DNA of 64,000 bases from Alphaproteobacteria bacterium (GTDB lineage: Bacteria; Pseudomonadota; Alphaproteobacteria; Rhizobiales; Xanthobacteraceae), in contig VBAH01000006.1 of assembly GCA_005884685.1 (NCBI GenBank), forward strand, positions 32,461 through 96,460, read 5' to 3'. The position numbers were made by a program, and so were the translations under genes. The notes below the pieces were generated by a model that was not told where the DNA came from, ran no database searches, and saw only the letters and a list, made by a program, of their open reading frames with translations. Within the stretch, counting starts at the first letter, position 1. Each line of letters starts with the position of its first letter. Below are positions 1 through 8,918 of the stretch, piece by piece.

Positions 1-696
1 AAGCCGCGCGGCGCGCGCGAGGTGCGCCGCGCCGCACAAGCCTTCATCGAGATGAAGCGCCGCGTCGAGCGCACCATCGAGCAGCGCACCACCATGCTGG
101 CCGGGGTGTCGCACGACCTGCGCACGATCCTGACGCGCTTCAAGCTGGAGCTGGCCCTGCTCGGCTCGGGACCGGAAATCGACGCCATGAAGAAGGACGT
201 CGACGAGATGGGCCGCATGCTCGAGGCCTATCTGGCGTTTGCGCGCGGCGACCTCGGCGAGACATCCGCGCCGACCGACATGGCGGCGTTCCTCGACGAG
301 CTGAAGGCCGACGCCGAACGCCACGGGCACAAAACCGGCGCCGTCTTCTACGGCCACCCGATCGTCACCGTGCGGCCGGCCGCGTTCCGGCGCTGCCTCG
401 GCAACCTGGTGTCGAACGCGGCGCGCTTCGCCAAGGAGATTTCCATCACCGGCCATCGCGATCATCGCTGGGTCACCATCAGCGTCGACGACGACGGCCC
501 GGGCATTCCCCCCGAGATGCGCGAGGAGGTGTTCCGGCCGTTCATGCGGCTCGACGACGCGCGCAATCAGGACGAAGGCAACACCGGTCTCGGGCTGGCG
601 ATCGCGCGCGACATCGCGCGCTCGCACGGCGGTGACATCACGCTCGGCGACAGCCCGATGGGCGGATTGCGCGCGACGGTGCGCGTGCCGGTGTAG
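1..696 (+). CDS. EnvZ-like sensor histidine kinase, C-terminal part (5' end outside window)
   Basis: The frame is open from base 1, so only the end of the HAMP linker and the kinase core are seen. The phosphoacceptor H-box is SHDLRT, followed by an N-box (NLVSNAARFA), a G1 box (DDDGPGIP) and a G2 box (GLGLAIARD). These are the parts of a HisKA plus HATPase_c kinase that autophosphorylates on His and passes phosphate to a response regulator. The sequence around the H-box (EQRTTMLAGVSHDLRT) is typical of rhizobial EnvZ-type osmosensor kinases. The partner OmpR-type regulator would be expected just upstream, outside the window. An internal GTG at 22 is not the true start. The input signal cannot be judged from this fragment. 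Confidence 0.93.
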   Translation, partial: KPRGAREVRRAAQAFIEMKRRVERTIEQRTTMLAGVSHDLRTILTRFKLELALLGSGPEIDAMKKDVDEMGRMLEAYLAFARGDLGETSAPTDMAAFLDELKADAERHGHKTGAVFYGHPIVTVRPAAFRRCLGNLVSNAARFAKEISITGHRDHRWVTISVDDDGPGIPPEMREEVFRPFMRLDDARNQDEGNTGLGLAIARDIARSHGGDITLGDSPMGGLRATVRVPV

Positions 697-702
697 GGTT
701 TA

Positions 703-782
703 CGCTCGTCCCCGCGGAAGCGGGGACCCAGTTCTTTGCAAAGCACTGGATGCCCGCTTTCGCGAGCATGAGCGGAGATAAC
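703..782. repeat. Dispersed palindromic repeat, family A copy 1
   Basis: A pair of imperfect hairpins reads CTCGTCCCCGCGGAAGCGGG, then a CCCAG link, then CCCGCTTTCGCGAGCATGAG. The same layout recurs near 1505, 3413, 22727, 40950 and 49368. It lies between two convergent genes and may act as a bidirectional transcript end. Confidence 0.8.
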
Positions 783-783
783 G

Positions 784-1482
784 CTAAGCCGCCGCCGGCT
801 CCTCGTCCTCGGTACGATACCGCCGGCGCCGCACGCAGCGCGCCGGGTTAAACCGGCAGAGATCGTCCAGCATGCCCGACCAGCGCTGGCCACGGGCGAG
901 CGCGCGGTCCAGCGCCGCGAGCGTGCGGGCGAGGCCTTCGTCCTCATCGTCGACCCAGGTGCGCAGCACCGAGGCGAACAGCATCGCGAGCCCCTGCGCA
1001 CGGATCATGCCGCGCGGCCCCGCGGCATCGATGTCGGCTGCGGTCAGCATCCAGGTCTGCGAGCGCACCGCGAGCCCGTTGAGCGCGAAGGCGAGGGCCG
1101 GATTGCACTGCGCGGACTTCATCAAGGAGCGCACCGCCTCGCGCTGCGGCGCCATCGCCTCGATGCGGCGCATCAGCACGTCGAACAGCCGCTCGCGCGG
1201 CGGCTCCTCGGCCATGTCGCTGCCGGAGCCGGCCAGTACCTTGCGGTCGAGGTCCTTCATGTGCGCGGCGAAGATCGCCAGCGTGGAGCCGAATTCGCCG
1301 CGGCAGGCCGCGAGCGAAAGACCCGCGCGCGCCGCGATGTCGCCGAAGCCGATCTGCTCGAACCGTTGCTCGGCCAGCAACGCCATGAATGCGGCGATGA
1401 TTTTATCGCGGGCGGTGGCGCCGGGCGGTGATGTGGGGGCGCTTTTCGGCGCGGCCTTGGAACGTTGCGTCTTGCGGGCCAT
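784..1482 (-). CDS. TetR-family transcriptional regulator
   Basis: This 232-residue protein has a basic N-terminal tail (MARKTQRSKAAPKS) and then a TetR-type helix-turn-helix at about residues 25-75, where the phrase IGFGDIAARAGLSLAACRGEF holds the recognition helix. The rest is an all-helical ligand and dimer domain that I cannot assign to a subfamily. TetR proteins usually repress nearby transport or metabolic genes, but no obvious target is adjacent. The C-terminus is unusually rich in Arg and Glu. It is convergent with the upstream kinase and separated from it by a palindromic repeat. The family is clear; the ligand is unknown. Confidence 0.85.
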   Translation of the reverse strand: MARKTQRSKAAPKSAPTSPPGATARDKIIAAFMALLAEQRFEQIGFGDIAARAGLSLAACRGEFGSTLAIFAAHMKDLDRKVLAGSGSDMAEEPPRERLFDVLMRRIEAMAPQREAVRSLMKSAQCNPALAFALNGLAVRSQTWMLTAADIDAAGPRGMIRAQGLAMLFASVLRTWVDDEDEGLARTLAALDRALARGQRWSGMLDDLCRFNPARCVRRRRYRTEDEEPAAA

Positions 1483-1504
1483 GGCGGGCTCCTTACACGC
1501 TCTG

Positions 1505-1622
1505 CGCTCATTCCCGTACTCGGGTCCAGCCTTCGGCTGGCCCGAGCACCGGCTCCAGCGGAAATCCGGTTCTCGGCCCTGGGTCCCCGCTTGCGCGGGG
1601 ACGAGCGGACATGAGGCCAGAA
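1505..1622. repeat. Dispersed palindromic repeat, family A copy 2 (expanded)
   Basis: This 118-bp stretch opens with GCTCATTCCCG and closes with GGTCCCCGCTTGCGCGGGGA. An extra inner hairpin (CCAGCCTTCGGCTGG) makes it longer than the other copies. It lies between proC and the TetR gene. Confidence 0.7.
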
Positions 1623-1653
1623 TAGTCCCTGAAACAGGACCATTCCAAGGCCG

Positions 1654-2469
1654 CTATCCCGCCAGTTCGCGCGAACGCCTTGTCGCAGCCGCGATCGCCC
1701 TTTCCATCAGCGGATCGAGACCGTCCGCCGCCATCAGCACGCCGAGTGCGGCCGCGGTGGTCCCGCCCGGCGAGGTGACGTTCTGGCGCAACGTCGTGGC
1801 ATCGAGCGGCGATTGGTGCAGCAACTCGCCCGAGCCGGCCACGGTCGCGCGTGCGAGCCGCGCCGCAAGATCGGCCGGCAATCCGGCTGCAGCGCCGGCG
1901 CGCGCGAGACTTTCGGCGAGCAGGAACACATAGGCCGGTCCCGAGCCCGACACGGCCGTCACGGCGTCGAGCAGCGCTTCATCCGCGACCCATTCGACTG
2001 CGCCGACTGCACCCAGCAATACGTCTGCCAGCGCACGCTGATCCTGCGTGACGCCGGCGTTCGGAACCGCGACGGTGATGCCGCGCCCGATCGCGGCCGG
2101 CGTGTTCGGCATCGCCCGCACGATCGCGCAGGGCAGGGCGCTTTCGAGGTAGCCGAGCGTCTTGCCGGCCATGACCGAGACCGCGAGCGTGCCGGCACCG
2201 GCGAACAGCTTGAGCGTCGGCACCACGGTCGCGGCGTCCTGCGGCTTGATGGCGATGATGATGACACGCGCGTCGTCGACGGATACCGGGTTGATGCGCA
2301 CGCCGCGCGCCCGCAATGCCGCGATCTCGGCGGAGGGCTTCGGCTCGACGATGGCGATCTGCTTCGGATCAAGCCCGAGCGCGAGCCAGCCTTGCAGCAT
2401 CGCGCCGCCCATCTTGCCGGCGCCGACCAGCATCAGCGTGCCGGAGAAATCCGTAAGGGAAGCGGGCAT
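1654..2469 (-). CDS. proC: Pyrroline-5-carboxylate reductase
   Basis: It catalyses the last step of proline synthesis, the NAD(P)H-dependent reduction of pyrroline-5-carboxylate in the cytoplasm. The protein has 271 residues, normal for ProC. A Rossmann nucleotide-binding motif (VGAGKMG) sits at residues 15-21. The family signature DAVTAVSGSGPAYVFLLAES follows at about 160-180, and the C-terminal dimerisation region includes TSPGGTT. The start is set at the ATG at 2469, giving MPASLTDFSG. The frame stays open upstream to 2607, but that part runs into a dispersed repeat and does not resemble ProC. The gene may be co-transcribed with the YbjN-like gene upstream, although the repeat between them could end transcription. 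Confidence 0.95.
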   Translation of the reverse strand: MPASLTDFSGTLMLVGAGKMGGAMLQGWLALGLDPKQIAIVEPKPSAEIAALRARGVRINPVSVDDARVIIIAIKPQDAATVVPTLKLFAGAGTLAVSVMAGKTLGYLESALPCAIVRAMPNTPAAIGRGITVAVPNAGVTQDQRALADVLLGAVGAVEWVADEALLDAVTAVSGSGPAYVFLLAESLARAGAAAGLPADLAARLARATVAGSGELLHQSPLDATTLRQNVTSPGGTTAAALGVLMAADGLDPLMERAIAAATRRSRELAG

Positions 2470-2477
2470 AATGTTCA

Positions 2478-2652
2478 CCGTCATTCCGGGGCGCCGCGCA
2501 GCGGCGAGCCCGGATTCCATAACCACAAGCGCTGGTAAAATGCACGGCCGGTGCGTCAAGCAGCTTTTCGGGGTTATGAATTCCGGGCCAACGCCGGAGC
2601 CTGTCATCGGGCCGCGCTTCGCGCGGACCCGTTGGGCGTGCCCCGGAATGAC
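2478..2652. repeat. Long composite palindromic element between the YbjN-like gene and proC
   Basis: The element starts with ACCGTCATTCCGGGGC and ends with the matching GCCCCGGAATGACG, so its ends are inverted repeats about 150 bp apart. Internal short palindromes include CCGCGCTTCGCGCGG. No convincing protein is encoded. It resembles the dispersed intergenic elements common in rhizobial chromosomes. Confidence 0.65.
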
Positions 2653-2661
2653 GCGGGAGAG

Positions 2662-3162
2662 CTACGCCTCTCCCGACGTCTCGAACATCGCGGCGTCGAG
2701 CGCCTCGCGCGCCGGCTTGCCGGCCCAGACCACGAACTGGAACGCCTGGAAATAGCGCTCGGACGTATCGAGCGCGGCGTCGAGCAGCGCCTCGCACTGG
2801 CGGCCCGCGACCTCGACGCCGCCGGCGAGCAGCAGCGCGTGACGGAACATGATGATGCCGTCCTTCACCCACATGTCGAAGTGGCCGACCCAGAGCTGCT
2901 CGTTCACCAGGGCGATCAGGCCGAGGACTTCCGCGCGGCGCGGCTCCGGCACTTTCAGGTCGAACGCGCAGGCAAGATGCAGCGCCTCGATGTCGTCCAT
3001 CCAGGTGAATGAGACGTGATAGTCGGTCCAGCGCCCCTTGACCGAGATGGCGATCTCGTCGTCGCCGGCGCGGTCGAACGCCCATTCGTGCAGCGAAGCG
3101 AGCCGCTCGACCACATCGACCGGATTGTTCTCGCGCTCGACGCGCAGTTCCATCAGCGACAT
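2662..3162 (-). CDS. YbjN domain-containing protein
   Basis: This predicted cytoplasmic protein of 166 residues has no signal peptide. It contains WTDYHVSFTWMDDIEALHLA followed by NEQLWVGHFDMW, a pattern typical of the YbjN family, a type III chaperone-like fold linked to stress and motility regulation in enterobacteria. The start is placed at ATG 3162 (MSLMELRVE), since residues upstream of it look non-coding. In rhizobia this gene commonly sits beside proC, as here. A biochemical activity cannot be stated from the sequence. Confidence 0.85.
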   Translation of the reverse strand: MSLMELRVERENNPVDVVERLASLHEWAFDRAGDDEIAISVKGRWTDYHVSFTWMDDIEALHLACAFDLKVPEPRRAEVLGLIALVNEQLWVGHFDMWVKDGIIMFRHALLLAGGVEVAGRQCEALLDAALDTSERYFQAFQFVVWAGKPAREALDAAMFETSGEA

Positions 3163-3281
3163 GGCGGGTCCACGTATCTGTTCTTGGTTGGTGGGCACAC
3201 GCACGCGCACCGTGATGCAACAGCGGGAGACCTGGCCCGCGGCGTGACCCGGTTAAGTGGGCCGAATCACTTGATGAATCG

Positions 3282-3310
3282 AATATAGCCGCGCGAGTCC
3301 GCGGCTCCAA
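3282..3310 (-). promoter_or_regulatory. Candidate sigma-70 promoter of the YbjN-like gene
   Basis: On the minus strand a TTGGAG box is followed after exactly 17 bases by TATATT, about 120 bases before the YbjN-like start. The -10 is close to consensus and the -35 matches only TTG. Confidence 0.4.
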
Positions 3311-3365
3311 AAATTGCCGCGAGTCGTCCACAAGCGGTCGATCACAAAAGATTCAGTGGACGGCG

Positions 3366-3382
3366 CAAAGTGAGTCACTTTG
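3366..3382. promoter_or_regulatory. Perfect palindrome, possible operator
   Basis: The sequence CAAAGTGA-G-TCACTTTG is a perfect inverted repeat with 8-bp arms around one base. It lies upstream of the candidate -35 box for the YbjN-like gene. Its size and symmetry suit a dimeric regulator, but no specific protein can be named. Confidence 0.4.
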
Positions 3383-3412
3383 TCGCAAATAGGTGGCCTC
3401 GGCGGCGCCCCC

Positions 3413-3492
3413 GCTCATTCCCGCGCAAGCGGGAATCCAGTTCTTTCTTTTCGGGACTCTGGGTTCCCGCTTTCGCGGGGACGACCGGAAAC
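3413..3492. repeat. Dispersed palindromic repeat, family A copy 3
   Basis: It reads GCTCATTCCCGCGCAAGCGG at one end and GTTCCCGCTTTCGCGGGGAC at the other. It ends only a few bases before the prs stop codon, so it may act as the prs transcript terminator. Confidence 0.8.
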
Positions 3493-3493
3493 A

Positions 3494-4447
3494 CTAGTCG
3501 AACAGGCTCGACACCGACTCTTCGCCCGCGGTGCGGTTGATCGCTTCGCCGAGCAGGGTTGCGATCGAGAGCACGCGGATGTTGCGTGCAACGCGCACCG
3601 CCTCGGTCGGCTGGATCGAATCGGTGATCACCAACTCCTTCAGCCGCGAAGCGGTGATGCGCGCGACCGCGCCGCCCGAGAGCACGCCGTGCGTGATGTA
3701 GGCGTAAACGTTGGTCGCGCCCTGTTCGATCAGCGCGTCGGCGGCATTCACCAGCGTGCCGCCCGAATCGACGATGTCGTCGACCAGGATGCAGGTCGTG
3801 CCGGCCACCTCGCCGATCACGTTCATCACTTCGGACTCGCCGGCGCGCTCGCGCCGCTTGTCGATGATGGCGAGCGGGGCGTTGATGCGCTTGGCCAGCC
3901 CGCGCGCGCGGACCACCCCGCCGACGTCCGGCGAGACCACGGTCACGTCCTGGCCGCGGAAGCGCTCCTTCATGTCCCGCGTCATCACGGGCGAGGCAAA
4001 CAGGTTGTCGGTCGGAATGTCGAAAAAGCCCTGGATCTGCCCGGCATGCAGGTCGACCGTGAGCACGCGGTCGGCTCCCGAGTTGGTGATCAGGTTGGCG
4101 ACCAGCTTGGCCGAAATGGGCGTGCGCCCGGAGGCGCGACGGTCCTGCCGCGCATAGCCGAAATACGGGATGACAGCGGTGATCCGCTTGGCCGACGAGC
4201 GGCGCAGCGCATCCATGATGATCAGCAACTCCATCAGGTGGTCGTTCGCCGGAAACGAGGTGGACTGCAGCACGAACACGTCGGCGCCGCGCACGTTTTC
4301 CTTGATCTCGACGAAAATCTCCATGTCGGCGAAGCGCCGCACTTCCGCCTTCGTGAGCGGGGTCTGCAGATAGGCGCCGATCGCTTCCGACAGCGCGCGA
4401 TTCGAGTTGCCGGCGACGAGCTTGATCGCTCCGTTATTCGCCGCCAT
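3494..4447 (-). CDS. prs: Ribose-phosphate pyrophosphokinase
   Basis: It makes PRPP from ribose-5-phosphate and ATP, feeding purine, pyrimidine, histidine, tryptophan and NAD synthesis. The 317-residue length is that of class I PRPP synthetases. The PRPP-binding loop [10 protein letters not shown] and the flexible ATP-side motif YARQDRR are both present, as is the [15 protein letters not shown] signature. The start is ATG 4447 ([13 protein letters not shown]); the frame is open a little further upstream but without homology. The gene is followed by a palindromic repeat. This is an essential housekeeping gene with no odd features. Confidence 0.97.
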   Translation of the reverse strand: MAANNGAIKLVAGNSNRALSEAIGAYLQTPLTKAEVRRFADMEIFVEIKENVRGADVFVLQSTSFPANDHLMELLIIMDALRRSSAKRITAVIPYFGYARQDRRASGRTPISAKLVANLITNSGADRVLTVDLHAGQIQGFFDIPTDNLFASPVMTRDMKERFRGQDVTVVSPDVGGVVRARGLAKRINAPLAIIDKRRERAGESEVMNVIGEVAGTTCILVDDIVDSGGTLVNAADALIEQGATNVYAYITHGVLSGGAVARITASRLKELVITDSIQPTEAVRVARNIRVLSIATLLGEAINRTAGEESVSSLFD

Positions 4448-4567
4448 TGCCCGGGGTCTCCGCTGTGCGCGGCAGGGTGATAACAAGCCGCCTGCGGTGC
4501 GGCAATACGCCCTCGCGGGGTTGTCCCGAAGGTTTTTCAGGCGGTTAACAGAGACCGCAGAACCGCC

Positions 4568-5194
4568 TCAGCGGCTGGCGGACAGGGCGAGTTGTTCGGC
4601 CGCAGTCGGGGTGGCGGCCGAGCGCGGGCGGCGCCGCGGCTTGGCGGGCGGCTCCGGCTCCGGCGTTGCCGCGATGGCGGTCGATGCATCCGAGTCGAGC
4701 GGGCCGGCCGGGTTGCCGAGGTAAGCGGCCAACCGATCCATGCTGGTGCGGGCGATCCGGCGCAGCATCGGCTCGTCGGCGACACTCCACGGATCGCCGC
4801 CGCCGCGGCCCCCGGCCTCTTCGCCCGTGATGCGCAAGGCGCGCAGCTTGTCGTCGTCGTAGACGTCCCACACCCAGGAAATGTGCGTGCGCCCCCGGAT
4901 GACCTGCGCCGCGAGATAGCCGCGCACGCGATAATTCGCGGCGCCTTCGCGCGAGGCGATCGCGAGATTGCGCGCCTGCGCCTCGGAGGAGAGGTTGTCG
5001 ACCAGCCGGTTGAAAATGCCGACCGGCGGGCCGTCGATCGACTCGAACGCGATGGTGGCGCCGGATGCGGCAGACGTTGTGAGCGATGCGTTCGAGGTGT
5101 TGGATGTGGTGCAGCCGGAGGCAAGCGCGGCCAGCAGCGCGGCAAACGCGCATGCGACACTGCGCGCATCCGCGCGCTTCTGCCCCGACCTCAT
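4568..5194 (-). CDS. Putative lipoprotein of unknown function
   Basis: This protein of about 208 residues starts with MRSGQKRADARS. A hydrophobic stretch ends in a lipobox (LASGC), so it is probably a periplasm-facing lipoprotein. The mature part begins with a Ser/Thr-rich linker, then a domain containing VRGYLAAQVIRGRTHISWVW, and ends in a Pro/Arg-rich tail. The domain resembles a small alpha/beta fold of rhizobial lipoproteins, but I do not recognise a named family. The start at 5194 is chosen because it gives a normal lipoprotein signal; upstream in-frame sequence does not. It lies between prs and pgeF on the same strand. Confidence 0.75.
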   Translation of the reverse strand: MRSGQKRADARSVACAFAALLAALASGCTTSNTSNASLTTSAASGATIAFESIDGPPVGIFNRLVDNLSSEAQARNLAIASREGAANYRVRGYLAAQVIRGRTHISWVWDVYDDDKLRALRITGEEAGGRGGGDPWSVADEPMLRRIARTSMDRLAAYLGNPAGPLDSDASTAIAATPEPEPPAKPRRRPRSAATPTAAEQLALSASR

Positions 5195-5368
5195 CACCCT
5201 GACACCACCCTGCGGCGCGGCGCGGAAATCTTGAGCCTCCGTCACCCGCCAGGACTTGGGTAGCGCCAAATTCCGCGATGGTCCAGTGCGCGATCCCGAA
5301 AAGCATGTCCTCGACAACGATCGGGGATGGATACCGGTTTTCGGGAAAGATCGAGCGCAAACAAGATG

Positions 5369-6136
5369 CTATTGGGTCAGCGCAATCGCATTGACGTGAC
5401 GGCCATAATCCTGCTCGGCGCGATGCGTGGTGCGGCGGTAGCTGAAGAAGCGCTCCGGATCCGCATAGGTGCAAAGACGCAGGTCCTCGATGCTCGCGAT
5501 TTCAGCGCGTTCGAGCCGGCATCTGATGTAGCCGGGCAGATCGAACATCGCATGGCCGGGGCGCGCGGCGGGAACAAAGAAGCGGTCGTTCGAGACATCC
5601 GCGGCTCTGAACCGCTCGAGGAATTCCGCGCCGACCTCGTAGCTCGGCTGGCGGATCATCGGCCCGAGCGCGGCATTGATGCGGCCGCGTTGCGCGCCCA
5701 GCTTTTGCATTGCCGCGATCGTGGCTTCGAGCACGCCGGTGAGTGCGCCTTTCCATCCCGCATGCGTGGCGCCGACCACGCCGGCTTGCGCATCGGCGAA
5801 CAAGATCGGCCCGCAATCCGCCGTGGTGACGCCGATCGCCAGGCCCGGCGCGCGCGTGACGATCGCGTCCGCGCGCGGCGCATTCTCACGCGTCCACGGA
5901 TCGGTGGCGACGATCACGTCGGGCGAATGCACCTGATAGCAGGTGACGAGATGCGACGGCGCAACGTTGAGAGCGGCCGCCATGCGGGCGCGGTTCTCGC
6001 GCACTTTCTCCGGCGCATCGCGCGAGCCGATGCCGCCGTTCAGGCTTGCGTAAATGCCGTCCGACACGCCCCCTTGGCGCGTGAAGAACGCGTGGCGGAT
6101 GTTTGCGAATGAGGAAAGGGAAGCCGCTTGGATCAT
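5369..6136 (-). CDS. pgeF: Peptidoglycan editing factor PgeF (YfiH / laccase-domain family)
   Basis: Family members act on misincorporated L-Ser in peptidoglycan precursors and were earlier annotated as polyphenol oxidases. The protein has 255 residues. The conserved metal-binding residues lie in CYQVHSPDV, TTADCGPI and THAGWKG, all intact. The N-terminal FFTRQGGVSDG motif is also typical. The gene follows the MidA-type methyltransferase gene by 26 bases on the same strand, an order (lgt, methyltransferase, pgeF) that is widely conserved in alphaproteobacteria and suggests one operon. Confidence 0.92.
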   Translation of the reverse strand: MIQAASLSSFANIRHAFFTRQGGVSDGIYASLNGGIGSRDAPEKVRENRARMAAALNVAPSHLVTCYQVHSPDVIVATDPWTRENAPRADAIVTRAPGLAIGVTTADCGPILFADAQAGVVGATHAGWKGALTGVLEATIAAMQKLGAQRGRINAALGPMIRQPSYEVGAEFLERFRAADVSNDRFFVPAARPGHAMFDLPGYIRCRLERAEIASIEDLRLCTYADPERFFSYRRTTHRAEQDYGRHVNAIALTQ

Positions 6137-6162
6137 GCCCGGCCGGAATGCCGGGTTGATGC

Positions 6163-7230
6163 TTACCTGTCAAATCCCGGCAGCGGTCCGAGCTTGGGGG
6201 CGGCGATCGCCAGCACCTTGAACAGCTCGCCCATCTGATCCGGCGCTGTCAGCCGCGTCACGGCGGCGTCGATGTCGGCGGCCTGCTGCGGCGTGGCGCT
6301 ACCTTTCAAGCGCGCGGCACGCTGCTCGATCCCGAGCCGGCGCAGGAATTCGCCCTGTGGGATCGGCCCCCGCGTAACGGCGCCCTGGTGCTGCGCCCAA
6401 ATGACCACCGCGGCGAAATCGACCTGCGCGGTCAGGTCCGCTTCCCCCGGACCTTCGAGCGGATCGGTGAACGCGTGGCCGCGCACCGCCTGCAGCGTGT
6501 CGCCGAAGCCGCTTTCCGTATGGCCGTAGTCGATGATCAGCGCCGCACCGCCGTGCTGTGCGATGCGCCCCGCCAGCAGCGCGACCGGCCGGTCATAGCG
6601 GCGTTCGAGGATTGTGCCGACCGGTGTCGTATCCGCCGCGGATTTGTTCAGCATCGGATCGGGCGCGGCGAGGAACGCAAGCTTGCCGTCGACGACGCCG
6701 ATGGTGCGGACATGCCAGCCGTCGCGATCCTTGACGAACTGGCTGATCGGCAGCGCGTCGACGAACTCGTTTGCGACCGCGATGGTCGCCCCCGCGGGCA
6801 CTTCTTCAAGGGCGTGATGCCAGGCGATCGGCACGCCGGCATTCGCGAGCGTCCCCTCCTGCAGCGCGCGCAGCACCGGACTCGTCTCCACCAAGTGCAC
6901 CGAGAGCGCGGCGTAAAACTCCGGCAGTGCGCGCGCGGCGCGCAGTGCGTCCGCCATCAGGGTGCCGCGCCCGGGTCCCATCTCGACCAGCCGCACATTG
7001 GGCGGCGAGCCCATCTGGCGCCACACCGTCGCGGCCCACGCGCCGATCAGTTCGCCGAACATCTGGCTCACCTCCGGCGCGGTGACGAAATCGCCGGCTG
7101 CGCCGAGCGGATCGCGCGTCGTGTAGTAGCCGTGCTGCGGATGGCCGAGGCAAAGCGCCATGTAGCGGTCGACCGGGATCGGCCCATCGATTGCGACGAT
7201 GCGGCGGATCTCGCCTTCCAGCGGCGTCAT
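6163..7230 (-). CDS. SAM-dependent methyltransferase, MidA/NDUFAF7 family
   Basis: The mitochondrial homologue NDUFAF7 methylates an arginine of a complex I subunit, and bacterial members are thought to modify proteins similarly. The protein has 355 residues. The SAM-binding motif [12 protein letters not shown] is intact. The N-terminal block contains [15 protein letters not shown] and [15 protein letters not shown], which are diagnostic of the family, and NEFVDALP follows further on. Its ATG overlaps the lgt stop codon in an ATGA arrangement, so translation of the two is probably coupled. The frame is open far upstream, but that is the antisense-like shadow of lgt coding, not part of this protein. 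Confidence 0.92.
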   Translation of the reverse strand: MTPLEGEIRRIVAIDGPIPVDRYMALCLGHPQHGYYTTRDPLGAAGDFVTAPEVSQMFGELIGAWAATVWRQMGSPPNVRLVEMGPGRGTLMADALRAARALPEFYAALSVHLVETSPVLRALQEGTLANAGVPIAWHHALEEVPAGATIAVANEFVDALPISQFVKDRDGWHVRTIGVVDGKLAFLAAPDPMLNKSAADTTPVGTILERRYDRPVALLAGRIAQHGGAALIIDYGHTESGFGDTLQAVRGHAFTDPLEGPGEADLTAQVDFAAVVIWAQHQGAVTRGPIPQGEFLRRLGIEQRAARLKGSATPQQAADIDAAVTRLTAPDQMGELFKVLAIAAPKLGPLPGFDR

Positions 7231-8054
7231 GATGCGGTCGTGGCGTCCGGCCGGCGGCGCAGCGCGATCACGATCAGCACGATGCCGAACGCCAGCAGCG
7301 GAACCGACAGCAGCGTGCCCATGGTGACGGTGTTCCACAGGAATCCGAGCTGCGCATCCGGCTCGCGGAACAGCTCGCAGAACGAGCGCGCGAGCGAGTA
7401 ACCGATCGCGAAGCATCCGATGATGAGTCCCGGGCGCTTCAGTGCGCCCGCGCGAATGAGCAGCCCGAGCACGGCGAACAGCAGCACTCCCTCGAGCGCC
7501 GCCTCGTAAAGCTGGCTCGGATGCCGCGGCAGCGGCCCGCCACTCGGAAACACCATCGCCCACGGCACGTCGGAAGGCCGGCCCCACAGTTCGCCGTTGA
7601 CGAAGTTCGCTAGCCGGCCAAGGAACAGGCCGATCGGACCGACCGCGCAGGTGACGTCGCCGAGCGACAGCACGGGAATGCCGCGGCTCTTCGCGAACAG
7701 CACCACGGCGGCGATGCAGCCGGTGAAGCCGCCATGGAACGACATGCCGCCCTTCCACAGCTGCAGTGCCTCGAGCGGATGGTCTGCGAAGTAGCCGGGA
7801 TTGTAGAACATCACGTAACCGATGCGCCCGCCGAGAATGATCCCGAGGGTTACCCACAGGATGAAGTCGTCGTAATCCGCGGCGGTCATCGGCGCCGGTC
7901 CGCCCCACAGCCGCTCGTTGCGGATGATCGCGCGGGCATAGAGCCAGCCGATCAGGATCCCGGCGATGTAGGCGAGCGCGTACCAGCGGATCGCGAATGG
8001 TCCGAGCTGGATCAGGACGGGGTCGAAATTGGGGAAGGGCAGGGCGAGGAGCAT
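7227..8054 (-). CDS. lgt: Prolipoprotein diacylglyceryl transferase
   Basis: Lgt transfers diacylglycerol from phosphatidylglycerol to the lipobox cysteine of prolipoproteins in the inner membrane. The protein has 275 residues and about seven hydrophobic segments. The Lgt signature is present as [12 protein letters not shown], and downstream are the conserved blocks [11 protein letters not shown] and [16 protein letters not shown]. Its end overlaps the start of the MidA-type methyltransferase gene by 4 bases. Several lipoproteins that need this enzyme are encoded in this window, for example at 4568-5194 and 31658-31984. Confidence 0.96.
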   Translation of the reverse strand: MLLALPFPNFDPVLIQLGPFAIRWYALAYIAGILIGWLYARAIIRNERLWGGPAPMTAADYDDFILWVTLGIILGGRIGYVMFYNPGYFADHPLEALQLWKGGMSFHGGFTGCIAAVVLFAKSRGIPVLSLGDVTCAVGPIGLFLGRLANFVNGELWGRPSDVPWAMVFPSGGPLPRHPSQLYEAALEGVLLFAVLGLLIRAGALKRPGLIIGCFAIGYSLARSFCELFREPDAQLGFLWNTVTMGTLLSVPLLAFGIVLIVIALRRRPDATTAS

Positions 8055-8063
8055 GTGCGCAAG

Positions 8064-8915
8064 TTAGTCGCTTTCGGCGCCGGCCGTCAGCCCCGCAATG
8101 AAGTGCTGCTGCATCAAGAGAAACAGCAGCACCGGCGGGATCGCCGCGATAATCGAGCCGGCCGAGATCAGGTTCCACGAGGCAAGCCACATCCCGCGCA
8201 GGGACTGCAGCCCCGCGGTCAGCGGGCGGACGTCGTCGGACTGCACCAGCACCAGCGACCAGAAATAATCGTTCCACACGAACGTGAAGGTCAGCGCGGC
8301 GATCGCCGCGATCGCGGGCCGCACCAGCGGCAGCACAATGTGCCAGAAAATTCCAAGCTCGCTCGACCCCTCGATGCGCGCCGCATCGAGCATCGCGTCC
8401 GGCAGCTGCTTGATGAAGTTGCGCATGAACAGCGTGCAGAAGCCGGTCTGGAACGCGACGTGGAACAGGATCAGCGCCCAGCGCGTGTCGTAGATGCCGG
8501 TCTCGATCGCGATGTCGCGCACCGGGATCATCAGGATCTGGAACGGAACCAGATTACCGGCAATGAAAATGACGAACAGCAGCAGGTTGCCGCGGAAGCG
8601 GAATTTCGCCAGCGCAAATCCCGCCATGCAGGCAAGCGCGACCGCACCGGCCACCGCCGGAAGCGTGATGAGCACGCTGTTGAGGATGAATTGCGCCATG
8701 CGCGAGTCGCTGAAAACCGCCGCATAGTTTTCGACCAGCCGGGTTTCGCTCGGCCAGCCCCAGAGATTTCCACGGGTGAGGTCGTCGATCGAGCGCACCG
8801 AGGTGAGCGCGACCCCCGCAAGCGGCAGCAGCCAGAGTGCAAGGCTCAGGAACAGCGCGGCCCGGTATCCCATGCGGGAGAGGCGCGATGCGCGAGCGAC
8901 CGGAGCAGGAAACAT
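8064..8915 (-). CDS. Carbohydrate-type ABC transporter permease (MalG-like)
   Basis: This inner-membrane permease has 283 residues with six predicted membrane segments. The EAA loop that contacts the ATPase reads DAARIEGSSELGIFWHIVLP, typical of the CUT1 sugar-importer family. The gene is the last of a three-gene operon with the MalF-like permease and the binding protein upstream, separated from the permease gene by only a few bases. No ATPase gene follows; lgt comes next. Many CUT1 systems share one ATPase (MsmK/UgpC type) encoded elsewhere, which is the likely explanation here. Confidence 0.9.
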   Translation of the reverse strand: MFPAPVARASRLSRMGYRAALFLSLALWLLPLAGVALTSVRSIDDLTRGNLWGWPSETRLVENYAAVFSDSRMAQFILNSVLITLPAVAGAVALACMAGFALAKFRFRGNLLLFVIFIAGNLVPFQILMIPVRDIAIETGIYDTRWALILFHVAFQTGFCTLFMRNFIKQLPDAMLDAARIEGSSELGIFWHIVLPLVRPAIAAIAALTFTFVWNDYFWSLVLVQSDDVRPLTAGLQSLRGMWLASWNLISAGSIIAAIPPVLLFLLMQQHFIAGLTAGAESD

Positions 8916-8918
8916 GGC

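Larger units (their letters stand above)
3163..3493. other. 331-bp gene-free stretch between prs and the YbjN-like gene
   Basis: No protein is supported here. The stretch holds a candidate minus-strand promoter (3282-3310), a perfect 8-bp-arm palindrome (3366-3382) and family A repeat copy 3 (3413-3492). Confidence 0.6.
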
